Part shown: positions 18,775 to 27,958 of the stretch, one piece after another
How the letters are laid out: each line of letters begins with the position of its first letter
Position numbering within the stretch: position 1 is the stretch's first letter
Source of the DNA: Bifidobacterium reuteri DSM 23975
GTDB lineage: Bacteria > Actinomycetota > Actinomycetes > Actinomycetales > Bifidobacteriaceae
Direction: 5' to 3'
Length of the DNA: 64,000 nt
Assembly (NCBI RefSeq): GCF_000741695.1
Contig: NZ_JGZK01000013.1
Coordinates: 1-64,000 of the forward strand
Program-made: the position numbers and the translations under genes
The notes under the pieces: model-generated
The model's database searches: none
What the model was told of the DNA's origin: nothing
The model's input: the letters and a program-made list of their open reading frames with translations, nothing else

Positions 18775-19008
18775 ATGCTCGCACAGGCTGTGGAACATCT
18801 CATCAAGAACATCGTTGATTTTCCCGACGATGTTTCTGTCAAGTCCTATGAGAATGCGCGCGGCGAACTGCTTCGTGTGCGTGTGAACCCGGAAGACATC
18901 GGCCGAGTGATCGGTCGTGGTGGCCGTACCGCCAACGCGATTCGCACGGTGATCCAGGCATTGTCCGATCACAAGGTGCGCGTCGACATCATGGACGTCC
19001 GCCGATAA
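18775..19008 (+). CDS. khpA: KH-domain RNA-binding protein KhpA
   Basis: 77 residue single KH domain (VRVNPEDIGRVIGRGGRTANAIRTVIQAL) with the GRGG RNA-binding loop. KhpA, often paired with KhpB, binds many RNAs and affects cell division and elongation in Gram-positives. It lies 20 bases after rpsP and just before rimM, the standard gene order. Confidence 0.93.
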   Translation: MLAQAVEHLIKNIVDFPDDVSVKSYENARGELLRVRVNPEDIGRVIGRGGRTANAIRTVIQALSDHKVRVDIMDVRR

Positions 19009-19029
19009 GCGATAAGGATATTTCACAGC

Positions 19030-19650
19030 ATGGCAGAGTACGACATGCACGACGACCCTCAGCAGCTCGAGTTGCTGAGGGTCGCTCGTATCGGACGCGC
19101 ACAGGGCCTGAAGGGCGAAGTCAACGTGCGCATTTTCACCGACGACCCCGAGTGGCGATTCGAGCCGGATTCCGTTCTCTATGAGCAGGACGACGATGGC
19201 GAAACCGAATACGTCGTGGAGCGCTCCCGCACCGCGGGCGACCGGTGGATCATCAAGTTCGAGGGCGTCGATGACCGTACTGCGGCCGAGGCCTTGAACG
19301 GCGTGGAACTCTACGGCGAAGCCGATGACCCGGACGAAATGCTCGAGGCGGATGAATGGTATCCGAAGGATCTCATCGGTCTTGAGGCACGACTGGCTGA
19401 CGGCAACGGGCTGAATCTGCCGGTCGGTCAGGTGGTGGGCACCGTGGTGGATGTGATTGACTCCCCCGCCCAGTCCCTGCTGAAGATTCGTCTGGCCGAG
19501 CCCGTGGTCACCGGGCAGAACTCCAAGGGCGAGGACGTGGTCGAGAAGACCGCGCTCGTACCGTTCGTGGAGGAACTGGTTCCCGACATCGATCTGGAGG
19601 AGCAGTACCTCACGCTCGACCCGCCCGGAGGCCTGATTCCGGGCCTGTAA
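19030..19650 (+). CDS. rimM: 16S rRNA processing protein RimM
   Basis: 206 residue 30S maturation factor that binds S19 and helps fold the 16S rRNA 3' domain. It has the RimM N-terminal beta barrel (LLRVARIGRAQGLKGEVNVRIFTDDPEWRF) and the C-terminal PRC barrel (EWYPKDLIGLEA ... ALVPFVEELVPDIDLEEQYLTLDPPGGLI). It is the last gene of the rpsP operon, ahead of a strong bidirectional terminator at 19667. Confidence 0.95.
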   Translation: MAEYDMHDDPQQLELLRVARIGRAQGLKGEVNVRIFTDDPEWRFEPDSVLYEQDDDGETEYVVERSRTAGDRWIIKFEGVDDRTAAEALNGVELYGEADDPDEMLEADEWYPKDLIGLEARLADGNGLNLPVGQVVGTVVDVIDSPAQSLLKIRLAEPVVTGQNSKGEDVVEKTALVPFVEELVPDIDLEEQYLTLDPPGGLIPGL

Positions 19651-19666
19651 GCCACGGCACACCTCA

Positions 19667-19712
19667 GCATGAATAATCCCCGAGCGTACGTTCGCCCGGG
19701 GATTATTCATGC
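19667..19712. terminator. Bidirectional hairpin after rimM
   Basis: GCATGAATAATCCCCG (19667-19682) is perfectly inverted at 19697-19712 over a 14 base loop. No gene ends from the other side, so its role is to end the rpsP operon. Confidence 0.88.
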
Positions 19713-19714
19713 CC

Positions 19715-19763
19715 ATCTCAGTAAACGTACGCTGAGCGGGAGTCAGTGTACGTTTACTGAGAT
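19715..19763. repeat. CTCAGTAAACGTAC palindrome, copy 1
   Basis: ATCTCAGTAAACGTAC (19715-19730) is perfectly inverted at 19748-19763, with the centre GCTGAGCGGGAGTCAGT. A second copy with the same centre is at 22323-22370. The copies bracket the SDR and MFS genes. Confidence 0.88.
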
Positions 19764-20027
19764 AACGCCGGAGACAGGCACCCGCAATGGACGCGTGCAA
19801 TGCACGCTGATATGGACACCAACGCGCACAGATTTGCGTTTGCACTACGTAGCCACTAAGTTGTCATTCCGTCAACTATCGTTGTCCGATCAGAGAAGAC
19901 CGGATTCCGATCGACGACACAGCACAGCACAACCGAATGCATGGGCAATGCGGCCCTAATCACGCCGGTTGCCTATGCCGGCCGACGATCACCCGCGCCC
20001 CGCTGAGAACATCAAGGAGGAACAGCC

Positions 20028-20807
20028 ATGGCAGAACGCAAAGTCGCGCTGATTACCGGAGGCGCCATGGGACAAGGCAAGGCACACGCCCTGAAATTCG
20101 CGCAGAACGGCTTCGACGTAGTACTCGCGGACATGCAGGACCCCGAAAGCGACGCATTCCGCGCCACCGTACAGGAAATCGAAACCACCGGTGCCAAGGC
20201 ACTGGCAATCAAGTGCGACATTACCAAGGATGAGGACATGTCCGCCCTGTTCACGCAGGCGTGGGATACGTTCGGCCGAATCGACGTGGTGGTGGCCAAC
20301 GCCGGCGTCATCAATTTCGGCTACACCTGGGAGCTCACCGACGCCCAGGTGCAGAAGGTCATCGATGTCGACCTGATCGGCACTTGGCGCACCGACAAAT
20401 ACGCCGCGCTTTACATGCGCAAGCAGGGCTTCGGCCGCATCATCAACATCGCATCTACATCTGGCATGTACGGCACCCCGCAGCTCGCTACCTACTGCAT
20501 GGCCAAGTGGGGCGTGCGCGGCCTGACCAAGACGCTCGCGCAGGAGCTCAAAGGTACCGGCATCGTGGTGAACACCGTCTGCCCCACCAAAGTCAAGACA
20601 CCGATGTGTGAGACCGACAGCTATGTGCAGTTCATCAACGACCTGACCGGCAACCATTATCAGACCTGGCAGGAGATGTATGACTCTGTTCCGTTCCTCG
20701 ATGTGGAGGATATTTCGGACATGGTGTACTGGCTCGGCACCAGTCGGGCAGCCGGCAAGTTCAGCGGACGCGATCTGGGCCTCGACCTCGGCACCCTCCA
20801 GCAGTAG
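20028..20807 (+). CDS. Short-chain dehydrogenase/reductase
   Basis: 259 residue NAD(P)-dependent oxidoreductase of the classical SDR family. It has the cofactor motif TGGAMGQGKAHA (a form of TGxxxGxG), NAG in VVVANAGV, and the catalytic Ser/Tyr/Lys in IASTSGMYGTPQLATYCMAKWG. The long insertion and VCPTKVKTPMCE segment recall the mycofactocin-coupled SDR group, but no mycofactocin genes are seen nearby. The substrate is unknown. Start ATG 20028 follows AAGGAGG. An MFS transporter lies 222 bases downstream on the same strand, hinting at uptake or export of the same compound. Confidence 0.85.
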   Translation: MAERKVALITGGAMGQGKAHALKFAQNGFDVVLADMQDPESDAFRATVQEIETTGAKALAIKCDITKDEDMSALFTQAWDTFGRIDVVVANAGVINFGYTWELTDAQVQKVIDVDLIGTWRTDKYAALYMRKQGFGRIINIASTSGMYGTPQLATYCMAKWGVRGLTKTLAQELKGTGIVVNTVCPTKVKTPMCETDSYVQFINDLTGNHYQTWQEMYDSVPFLDVEDISDMVYWLGTSRAAGKFSGRDLGLDLGTLQQ

Positions 20808-21029
20808 GCCGGCAGGCAGCAAGCTGTACGGCACGAAATCCGACTCGGCCAGGCTTCGACTGCCCCAGCAACGGCACGTGTCTGGTTCCGCATCGATTTC
20901 GTTCCCGATTGAGGCGAAATCGAATCATCGGGAACGACCTTCCCAAGGCAAGCCATTCCCGAATCACCAGCACGATTGTCGTTTCATCATCGTTGTTTCA
21001 TAATTGTCGTTCACAAGGATTCTTCGACC

Positions 21030-22280
21030 ATGACCATCACCAAAGCAACCCGCTGGCGCGTGTTCGCCGGCGTCTGGATCCAAAGCCTGTTCACCTCGGC
21101 CACCGCGTTCTTCAGCCTGTTCGCGCTGCCCCTGACCACCCAGTTCGACTGGAGCAGCTCGGACTTCTCCATGGCCTACACCATCTACATGTTCGTGTAC
21201 TGCGCAGTGGGCTTCCTCGGCGGACTACTGGCCGAAAAGCTCCAGCCGCGCGTGGCCATCTACATCGGTCTGGTGTTCTTCGCAGCCGGCTGGTTCCTCA
21301 CCGGCTTCGCCTCCTCGATTCCGCAGCTGTACCTGTTCTACGGCATCCTTGCCGGCGCCGGCGCCGGCACCATCTATCCGGCCTGCCTGCCCACCGCGCT
21401 GAAGTGGTTCCCAGACAAGGCCGGCTCGATTTCCGGTCTGGTGCAGGCCGGCGCTTCCTGTGGCCCGTTCATCATGTCGCCGATCGCCCAGTGGCTTATC
21501 GACACCTATGGCGCGCAATCCGCCTGCAAGATTCTGGCAGTGATCTTCCTGATCGGTGTAGGCGCGGTGGCATGGATGATCGTGCCCTGCCCGGAAGGAT
21601 GGACTCCGGAAGGATGGACGCCCAGCAAGGAGCAGGCCAAGGATCTCAATACCAAGAACTACAACATTCCGCAGATGGTGAAGACTCCGGTGTTCTGGGT
21701 GATGCTGCTCATGTTCATCTTCGCCAATGCCGCCGGCACGATGATGGTCAGCGCCACCTCCCCCATCGCGCAGAAGCAGATCGGCCAGACTGCCATGACC
21801 GCCGCCTTGTGCGTGAGCATCATGACGCTGGCCAACATGTGCGGACGCATCGGCTTCGGCTTCATCTACGACCGACTCAAAGGCTGGAATTCGCTGGTAT
21901 TGGTGCTGGTGCTGAACGGTCTGTCGATGGTGATGCTCACGATGGCGCACACGCTGCCGTACTTCATCCTGTGCATCTGCCTGGTGGGCTTCTCGTTCGG
22001 AGGCCTTCTGGTGGTGTTCGCGCCGATTGTCAAGAACGTGTTCGGCTCGCGCTTCTACAATCGCAATTATGGTCTGATCTTCATCGGCTATGGCATCGGT
22101 GCGTTCGTCGGCCCGAAGATCAGCGCCAGCTTCTATGACTCGACCGGTTCTTATGTAGCCGGTTACATCGGTTCCGCGATTCTGGCCGCGGCCGCCATCG
22201 GACTGGTGTTCGCCGCCCGTTATCTGGTCGGCAGGATGCAGGCCCGTGACGCCGCCGAAATCGCAACGGACGTGCACTGA
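21030..22280 (+). CDS. MFS transporter (oxalate/formate antiporter-like)
   Basis: 416 residue transporter with twelve predicted membrane segments and a central charged loop (EGWTPEGWTPSKEQAKDLNTKNY). The N-terminal half (TTQFDWSSSDFSMAYTIYMFVYCAVGFLGGLLAEK ... GAGAGTIYPACLPTALKWFPDKAGSISGL) fits the OFA family of major facilitators, which move small carboxylates. Actual substrate unknown. ATG 21030 follows AAGGA; upstream codons in frame look non-coding. The tandem WTPEGWTP comes from a short duplication (ACTCCGGAAGGATGG). Confidence 0.82.
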   Translation: MTITKATRWRVFAGVWIQSLFTSATAFFSLFALPLTTQFDWSSSDFSMAYTIYMFVYCAVGFLGGLLAEKLQPRVAIYIGLVFFAAGWFLTGFASSIPQLYLFYGILAGAGAGTIYPACLPTALKWFPDKAGSISGLVQAGASCGPFIMSPIAQWLIDTYGAQSACKILAVIFLIGVGAVAWMIVPCPEGWTPEGWTPSKEQAKDLNTKNYNIPQMVKTPVFWVMLLMFIFANAAGTMMVSATSPIAQKQIGQTAMTAALCVSIMTLANMCGRIGFGFIYDRLKGWNSLVLVLVLNGLSMVMLTMAHTLPYFILCICLVGFSFGGLLVVFAPIVKNVFGSRFYNRNYGLIFIGYGIGAFVGPKISASFYDSTGSYVAGYIGSAILAAAAIGLVFAARYLVGRMQARDAAEIATDVH

Positions 22281-22322
22281 GCCGGCGTCTGGGCCGGCGG
22301 TCATAGCCACAGTCGCCCTTTT

Positions 22323-22370
22323 TCTCAGTAAACGTACGCTGAGCGGGAGTCAGTGTACGTTTGGTGAGGT
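22323..22370. repeat. CTCAGTAAACGTAC palindrome, copy 2
   Basis: TCTCAGTAAACGTAC is followed by the same centre as copy 1 (GCTGAGCGGGAGTCAGT), and the right arm has drifted (GTACGTTTGGTGAGG). Same orientation as copy 1 at 19715. Confidence 0.85.
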
Positions 22371-22440
22371 AGTACGGTGAGCAGCCAGACGGGAACACAC
22401 TAGAGGGGAACACGGCGCTGCGTTGACCTGCCACTATCCG

Positions 22441-22475
22441 CCGCATATCTACGTCGGAATGCCGCAGATATGCGG
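22441..22475. terminator. Hairpin between convergent MFS and nucleoside hydrolase genes
   Basis: CCGCATATCT (22441-22450) is perfectly inverted at 22466-22475, with further partial pairing outside (CTGCC/GGCAG). It lies just past the nucleoside hydrolase stop. No T run is present. Confidence 0.6.
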
Positions 22476-22479
22476 CAGG

Positions 22480-23568
22480 TCAGCATACAGCTGCGGCGTT
22501 GGTGACGCGGGCCATGAACCGGTCGAGGAATGCCGGCACGTCCACGCCGAGGGCGACCTGCGTGTGCTTGTCGGGGTCCTGAAGGCGCGACCGATCGCCG
22601 ATGGTACGCCCGCGGAACGGCCCATCCACGTCCACCTGAAGGTTGAAGCCGAACGTCGTCACCAGGCTCGGGTCGAGCGCTGCGGCGACAGCCAGCGGGT
22701 CGTGCAGTCCGCAGCCGTGAATCTCCGGCTGATTCCTGAGATAGAAATCAATGTAATAGTCGGTCATGGTGACGAGGAAGTCGCCGGCCGGAGTGCCGAG
22801 ATCAGCCCATTGATGAGCCTTCTCACGAGTGAGCGCAGTCTGGTGGGTCACGTCGAGGCCAATCATCGTGGTGCGAGCACCGCACTTGAACAGGTAATCG
22901 GCAGCCTCGGGATCTTGGGAGATGTTCGCTTCGGCAGCGGGGCTGACGTTGCCGGGCAACGTCAGCGACCCGCCCATGAACGTCACGTTCGCGCCGCAAT
23001 CCCGCACATCCGGCGCATTGCGGAACACGGTGGCCATCGTGGTCATCGCGCCCGTGGGTATAACGATCAAATCCGGCCCGTACTTACGCATCGCATCGAC
23101 GATGAATCCGACCGCGGAACCTTTCGGCTCCGGTTCCCTCGGCGAATCGGGAATCACCGCGCCACCGATGCCATTGGGATGATGAACCGCCACCGAACCG
23201 GCGCTGGGAGCCCATACTGCATCTCGCGGCCAGCCTCCCCTACCGCCATCGCGCCAGTCGGCATATGCCTGATCGATCGGCGGCACGGCGTCATCTGCGG
23301 CAGCGGCAACTGCAGCTGGGGCCGCGATATTGTGCGCAATATTAACAGGCGCGATGGGATGGTCAACGCCGGGGTACACCGGTACGTCGTCACGGCCGAA
23401 CAGGTGGAGCACGGCCAGCGCATTGCGTGCGGCAAGCGGCACCGCGACATTGCCATACGTGGCGGTGATGCCTATGAGGTCCGCCTCGTCGGCACTTCCC
23501 AAGGCATAGGCGATGGCCATGGCGTCATCGATGCCGGTGTCAAGGTCGAGAATCAGCTTCTTGCGCAT
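22480..23568 (-). CDS. Inosine-uridine-type nucleoside hydrolase
   Basis: 362 residue member of the nucleoside hydrolase family, which splits ribonucleosides into base and ribose for salvage. The N-terminal calcium-binding aspartate motif is complete (LDLDTGIDDAMA), with the later TGAMTTMATVFRNAPDV, FMGGS and CGLHDPLAVAAALDP also typical. An insertion of about 60 residues rich in Ala and Asp (residues 75-140) is unusual. Base specificity cannot be read. ATG 23568 has AAGGAG upstream. The aldo/keto reductase gene lies 49 bases upstream on the same strand, so they may be cotranscribed. Confidence 0.88.
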   Translation of the reverse strand: MRKKLILDLDTGIDDAMAIAYALGSADEADLIGITATYGNVAVPLAARNALAVLHLFGRDDVPVYPGVDHPIAPVNIAHNIAAPAAVAAAADDAVPPIDQAYADWRDGGRGGWPRDAVWAPSAGSVAVHHPNGIGGAVIPDSPREPEPKGSAVGFIVDAMRKYGPDLIVIPTGAMTTMATVFRNAPDVRDCGANVTFMGGSLTLPGNVSPAAEANISQDPEAADYLFKCGARTTMIGLDVTHQTALTREKAHQWADLGTPAGDFLVTMTDYYIDFYLRNQPEIHGCGLHDPLAVAAALDPSLVTTFGFNLQVDVDGPFRGRTIGDRSRLQDPDKHTQVALGVDVPAFLDRFMARVTNAAAVC

Positions 23569-23617
23569 GGAATCTCCTTGTAGGGCTTCCCTGTCAGGAC
23601 GTTGCTGCGAGAAGCAA

Positions 23618-24484
23618 TCAGCCGAGCTTGGCGAGTTCTTCCGGGCTGAGCTCGAGCTGGTCGGCCTTGAGGGAGTCGAGGATGGTTTCCGGACGGTGGG
23701 CGCCGGGGATCACGAACATATGGTCGCCCTTGGCGAGCTCCCAGGCCAGCACCACGCGCTGGTAGCTCACGCCGTGGGCTGAGGCCACCTCGCGGAACGG
23801 GTCGAACTTGGACTCGTCGTAGGGGTGACGGTAGCCGCCGAGCGGGCTCCAGCACACGAACGCCAGTCCCAGCTTGGCGCAGTAGTCGAGCGTGTCCTGC
23901 GTATCGAGATGAATCGGCGAGTACTGGTTCTGCACAGCCACGAGCTTGTCGCCGAGGATGGAACGCGCGATGTCGATCTGCTCGATCGAAGCGTTGGATA
24001 CGCCGGCCACACGGGCCACGCCCTCGTCCACCAGCTGCTTCAGAGCCTCGATGGACTCGTTGTACGGCACTTCGGGATCATGACGGTGCAGATACAGCAA
24101 ATCGATGGTGTCGACGCCGAGCGCCAGCGCGGACTGCTTGCCGTATTCGATGAGATGCTCCGGCTTGCCGTCGCGGGGCCACAGCGGCTCTCCGTTCTCG
24201 CCCCAGACGCGGCGCAGGCCGATCTTAGTGGCCACGGTGACCTCGTTTTTCGGTCCCTTCCACGTGGCCAGCGCCTCACGGACCAGCTTCTCACCGGTCT
24301 GCTCCTCCTCGCCGGGCGTGTAGTAGGCCCAAGCTGTGTCGATGTGGCGGCAGCCTGCGTCGAGCGAGGCGTGCAGGGTTTCGATGCCGACATCATGGCC
24401 GCGATTGTTTTCGATGGTCAGCGGCATCTCGCCGTGGCCGATGGCGGTGGTGGAAAATGGACCGAGGTTACGGAACAGTGCCAT
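23618..24484 (-). CDS. Aldo/keto reductase
   Basis: 288 residue NADPH-dependent reductase of the AKR superfamily with a TIM barrel fold. The catalytic Asp and Tyr are in DTAWAYY, the Lys in ATKIGLRR and the His in LYLHRHDPEVPY. The C-terminal VIPGAHRPETILDSLKA is the usual cofactor-binding end. The substrate is unknown. ATG 24484 follows AAAGGAG. Transcribed towards the nucleoside hydrolase gene. Confidence 0.9.
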   Translation of the reverse strand: MALFRNLGPFSTTAIGHGEMPLTIENNRGHDVGIETLHASLDAGCRHIDTAWAYYTPGEEEQTGEKLVREALATWKGPKNEVTVATKIGLRRVWGENGEPLWPRDGKPEHLIEYGKQSALALGVDTIDLLYLHRHDPEVPYNESIEALKQLVDEGVARVAGVSNASIEQIDIARSILGDKLVAVQNQYSPIHLDTQDTLDYCAKLGLAFVCWSPLGGYRHPYDESKFDPFREVASAHGVSYQRVVLAWELAKGDHMFVIPGAHRPETILDSLKADQLELSPEELAKLG

Positions 24485-24634
24485 GATGGCTCCTTTGCGA
24501 TTCGTGTATCGAATTGATTATCCTCTTGTCTTCAAGACTAGGCATTTGTCTGGATTTCGTCGCAATGTGCCCTCTGCAATACGGCAGCACAGCAGCACAG
24601 CAACGCGGCAAAGCACCGTATCCGCGCATCACGG

Positions 24635-26905
24635 TCAGCGGCCGCCGAAGGAACCGCCGCCGGAACCGCCTGAGGAACCGCCGAAGCCGCCGCCGGAGAA
24701 GCTGCCGCCGGAACCGCCGAAACTCGACCCGCCGCCGGAATCGGAGGATGGCATGGCCGCTTGGATGGTGGAGGTGATGTCACCCAGTCCGGAAGACAGC
24801 TGCGTGCCTAGATCGGAGAAATCGGGGGCGTACGAGTTTCCGCCGAACAACGAACCAGCACCGAAGCCGGCAGAACCAGCGGAACCGGCACCATAGCCGC
24901 CGCCATAATAGCGCTCATCCCACATATGCGAACGATACGACCAGTACAGCACCGAATCGGAGGCGTTGTCGTCAAGCCAACGCGGGTCGTTGACCTGCGG
25001 ATACGCCTTGGCGAATTCCGCGGCCACGCGGTCGCTGATGCCGAACGCCGCGGCATACACCATATACCAATCCCACAGGGCGAGGTCGGCGGCGCCACGA
25101 TCGCTGAAATCGGAGAAGTCCTCCATATACCGCTTCAGGCCCAGCACGCGGCCGGCGTACCCCTGTCCACGCTTGGTCAGCTCCTGCATCGAGCCTGAGG
25201 TGGCGCAGAAGATACCCATCGCGAACACCGGCAGTCCAAGAATCAGGCCGACCGCAGCATACCCGATGATCAGGTTGGCGAGCATGATGGCGAATCCATC
25301 GACCGCCGCCAAAGTGCCGGCGAGAATCCACTGCCAGCCGCGGGCGCGGGAGACGTCGAGCATCGTATATTCGATGTCACAGGCACCGGTAAACTTGCCG
25401 AGTTCGATATACCCGTCTTCCCAGTCCTCGCACGCTGCCTTCATCTGATTGAAGTCGAACACCGGACTGCCCACGCGCTTGGAGATCACGACAAGCAGCT
25501 TGAGCAGCGCGTTCTCTGAGTCGCTCAGACCGAACTGAGCCTTGTTCGGCGTCTGATCGATGGCCTCGGGCATGATCACGATGGTGCTGGTGGTTTTGAC
25601 CAGCTGACGATTGACCGCACCACGGTCGATCATGTGACTTACGCCCAGGGCCGTGGCGCGGCTCATGTCGATGCCACGGTACATCTCCGCAGGACCGGGA
25701 TAGATCGTAATGGCCTTCTTGACGGCGAGCGCAAGCATCGTGGCCGTGAGCTGCCGGTTGCTGCGGGAGCGACGCCCCTGCTCCATCACATCGAGGAGGC
25801 GGGCGGCCGAGGCGGGGCTGATGCCGGGCTTGTCACGCCAGTATTCGACCGGGCCGTGGTATTGGGCGTTCCGGTTGCTGATAATCGAGGCGTACAGGCC
25901 CCAAATCACCAAGGCAATGCCGAGTGTGACGCTGATGATCCAGAACGTGAGCCTTGCGACGGCGGCATTGTGCTGTCTGTCGCGCCACTGCTGCTCCTGC
26001 CTTGTCTCGTCCGCCTTGAGCGCATCAAGATGATCGCCGGGCAACGTGCGCGCAATGCCGCTCGTAGTAGGAGCGGAGGTCCAGGCGGCCACCACATCCA
26101 GATAATCGCCAGACCTGATGTTGTATGCCTTGAACGTCAGGCCACCGTCCGCGGCACGGCTGGTTTCCGACGTGCGTTCGGTGTGCAGCCAACCCCAGGA
26201 CGTGTTCTTGGTGATGCCTTCCGGGAAGTGCACGGTGCCGCTGACCACGCCGATCGGCACCTGATTCGACTTGCCGAACGGCTCCCACTGGAACGCGGCG
26301 ATGTCATCCCATTGGGTCGCCACATCGTGCATGGTGAAGTGCACATCGAACTTCAGACTGTCCGCCGATTCGGTGACGGGGATATTCCATCCGATTTCCA
26401 CGGTTTTGCTGTAGTCGGACACCTGGCCAGGCGTCAGCCCGTCCTCGCCCGGAACGTATGCCCGCGGATTGTTGCCGCCCGCGTCCACGTCGGCGATGTA
26501 CCAGTGATTGGCATAATCGGAGTCCCATACCGAATCCGGCACGTCGCTGGGTACCTTGGGCTCGCTCTGCTGGGCGTAGCGGGTTCCGGTGGTGACGTTG
26601 GTGACGCTGATGTCCGTGATGTCGGTGAGATTGTCCGCGCGCAAAGTGTACTGCTGGTACAGCTGTTTCCACGGTTTGACATTGTCGTCGCCGTCGGCGC
26701 GCTTGCGCAGCTTCATATCGATGTGCTGCGTGACCTCAAGATCGCCATCGCCGGTGACGTTCACGTCATAGTCGAGCGAGCGGTAGCTCAGGTCGGCGAG
26801 GCTGCTGGTGCCCGCGGGAATCAATACGAACGAACCGAAGATGAACGCCATCAGCACTGTGAAAAGCACAGTGGCGATGGCGGCGCGAATCATCCGCTTG
26901 CGCAT
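24635..26905 (-). CDS. DUF2207 domain membrane protein
   Basis: 756 residue membrane protein. It has an N-terminal signal/anchor (residues 9-33), a DUF2207 extracellular domain (SYRSLDYDVNVTGDGDLEVTQHIDMKL ...), a membrane segment near residue 315, a cytoplasmic region, paired membrane segments around 530-575, and a Gly/Ser/Phe-rich C-terminus (SGGSFSGGGFGGSSGG). DUF2207 proteins are regularly paired with LemA, as here: the start overlaps the LemA stop by one base. The role of the pair is unknown; an envelope function is likely. Confidence 0.85.
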   Translation of the reverse strand: MRKRMIRAAIATVLFTVLMAFIFGSFVLIPAGTSSLADLSYRSLDYDVNVTGDGDLEVTQHIDMKLRKRADGDDNVKPWKQLYQQYTLRADNLTDITDISVTNVTTGTRYAQQSEPKVPSDVPDSVWDSDYANHWYIADVDAGGNNPRAYVPGEDGLTPGQVSDYSKTVEIGWNIPVTESADSLKFDVHFTMHDVATQWDDIAAFQWEPFGKSNQVPIGVVSGTVHFPEGITKNTSWGWLHTERTSETSRAADGGLTFKAYNIRSGDYLDVVAAWTSAPTTSGIARTLPGDHLDALKADETRQEQQWRDRQHNAAVARLTFWIISVTLGIALVIWGLYASIISNRNAQYHGPVEYWRDKPGISPASAARLLDVMEQGRRSRSNRQLTATMLALAVKKAITIYPGPAEMYRGIDMSRATALGVSHMIDRGAVNRQLVKTTSTIVIMPEAIDQTPNKAQFGLSDSENALLKLLVVISKRVGSPVFDFNQMKAACEDWEDGYIELGKFTGACDIEYTMLDVSRARGWQWILAGTLAAVDGFAIMLANLIIGYAAVGLILGLPVFAMGIFCATSGSMQELTKRGQGYAGRVLGLKRYMEDFSDFSDRGAADLALWDWYMVYAAAFGISDRVAAEFAKAYPQVNDPRWLDDNASDSVLYWSYRSHMWDERYYGGGYGAGSAGSAGFGAGSLFGGNSYAPDFSDLGTQLSSGLGDITSTIQAAMPSSDSGGGSSFGGSGGSFSGGGFGGSSGGSGGGSFGGR

Positions 26906-27483
26906 CAGAACCTGACCTGCGGCGCTTGCCGGGAAGCGTCATCCGTTTGGAAGTACTGCGCCTGCTCGAAATGGAACAGTCCGGCGATGATGTTCGTCGG
27001 CACGGTCTCGATGGCGGTGTTGAGCTTCAGCACCACATCGTTGTAGAACTGGCGCGCGTATGCGATCTTGTTCTCAAGTTCCTTGAGCTGCCCCTGCAGA
27101 TCCAGGAAGTTCTGGTTGGCCTGCAATTGCGGGTATGCCTCGGCGGTGGCCTGCAGGTTCAGCAGCGCACGGGAGAGCGCGTTCTCGGCATCGGCGCGCT
27201 GCGCGGCAGTCGCATTCGGATCGCCGGCGGCCACCACGGCACCGGCGCGGGCGGCGGTCACCTGGGTGAGCACCGCGGACTCATGCCCCGCGTATCCCTT
27301 CACCGTCTCCACCAGGTTGGGAATCAGATCCGCGCGCTGCTTCAGCTGTACGTCGATCTGCGCCCAACCGTTCTTCACGCGGTTTTTCAGTGTGACGAGA
27401 TTGTTGTATGCGCTGACCGCCCAACCAATCAGTGCGATGATCAGGATGACGACGACAATGCCGACAATAGTACCCGGATTCAT
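26905..27483 (-). CDS. LemA family protein
   Basis: 192 residue LemA protein: one N-terminal membrane helix ([22 protein letters not shown]), then an all-helical domain with the family signature [33 protein letters not shown] and the [24 protein letters not shown] motif (here FYNDVV...). LemA forms coiled bundles attached to the membrane; its function is unsettled. ATG 27483 is chosen because the helix begins directly after it. It is coupled to the DUF2207 gene by a one base overlap. Confidence 0.9.
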   Translation of the reverse strand: MNPGTIVGIVVVILIIALIGWAVSAYNNLVTLKNRVKNGWAQIDVQLKQRADLIPNLVETVKGYAGHESAVLTQVTAARAGAVVAAGDPNATAAQRADAENALSRALLNLQATAEAYPQLQANQNFLDLQGQLKELENKIAYARQFYNDVVLKLNTAIETVPTNIIAGLFHFEQAQYFQTDDASRQAPQVRF

Positions 27484-27958
27484 GATTTCCCCGCCCTTCT
27501 CGCGATCGCGGCATCGGTGAGGACAGTCTGCGACGCTCCTCACTGTGCGCCGCACCGGCAGCCGCCGGCGCGATTGCTGTGTTCCAGTTTCATTCTTCCA
27601 TAGCATCGGGCGAAACGCGAGCATCGCATCGCTGCGGCATGCGTACGAAGCCGCGCAGTCGAGTTCAGGAAGCATCCAGCAAAGTCACAGGGCAGCATCA
27701 TCGACCTTGCGCGCAACAGTAAGTCCTGGCGCAGCTGGCAATCATGCTCGCCGCCGATAGTTGGGGGCAGAGGTTCCGCGCCGGCGAACGGATCAGGTCC
27801 GTCCGACCGAGCGGAATCGCACGAAACAACACACCATTACATGCTGCGCAACGCAGATCCATGATCTGCCGAATACCATCATGCCCGGCCGATTGCGTTT
27901 TGGGATTTCCGCCGGGATTGCTGAGGTACGACATGCAGCATCAGCTCAAGGACACGAC
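27484..27958. other. Divergent promoter region, LemA / ABC permease
   Basis: 475 bases with no supported gene. It separates the LemA-DUF2207 operon from the rightward ABC permease gene. No clear promoter boxes or strong hairpins are seen. Confidence 0.5.
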
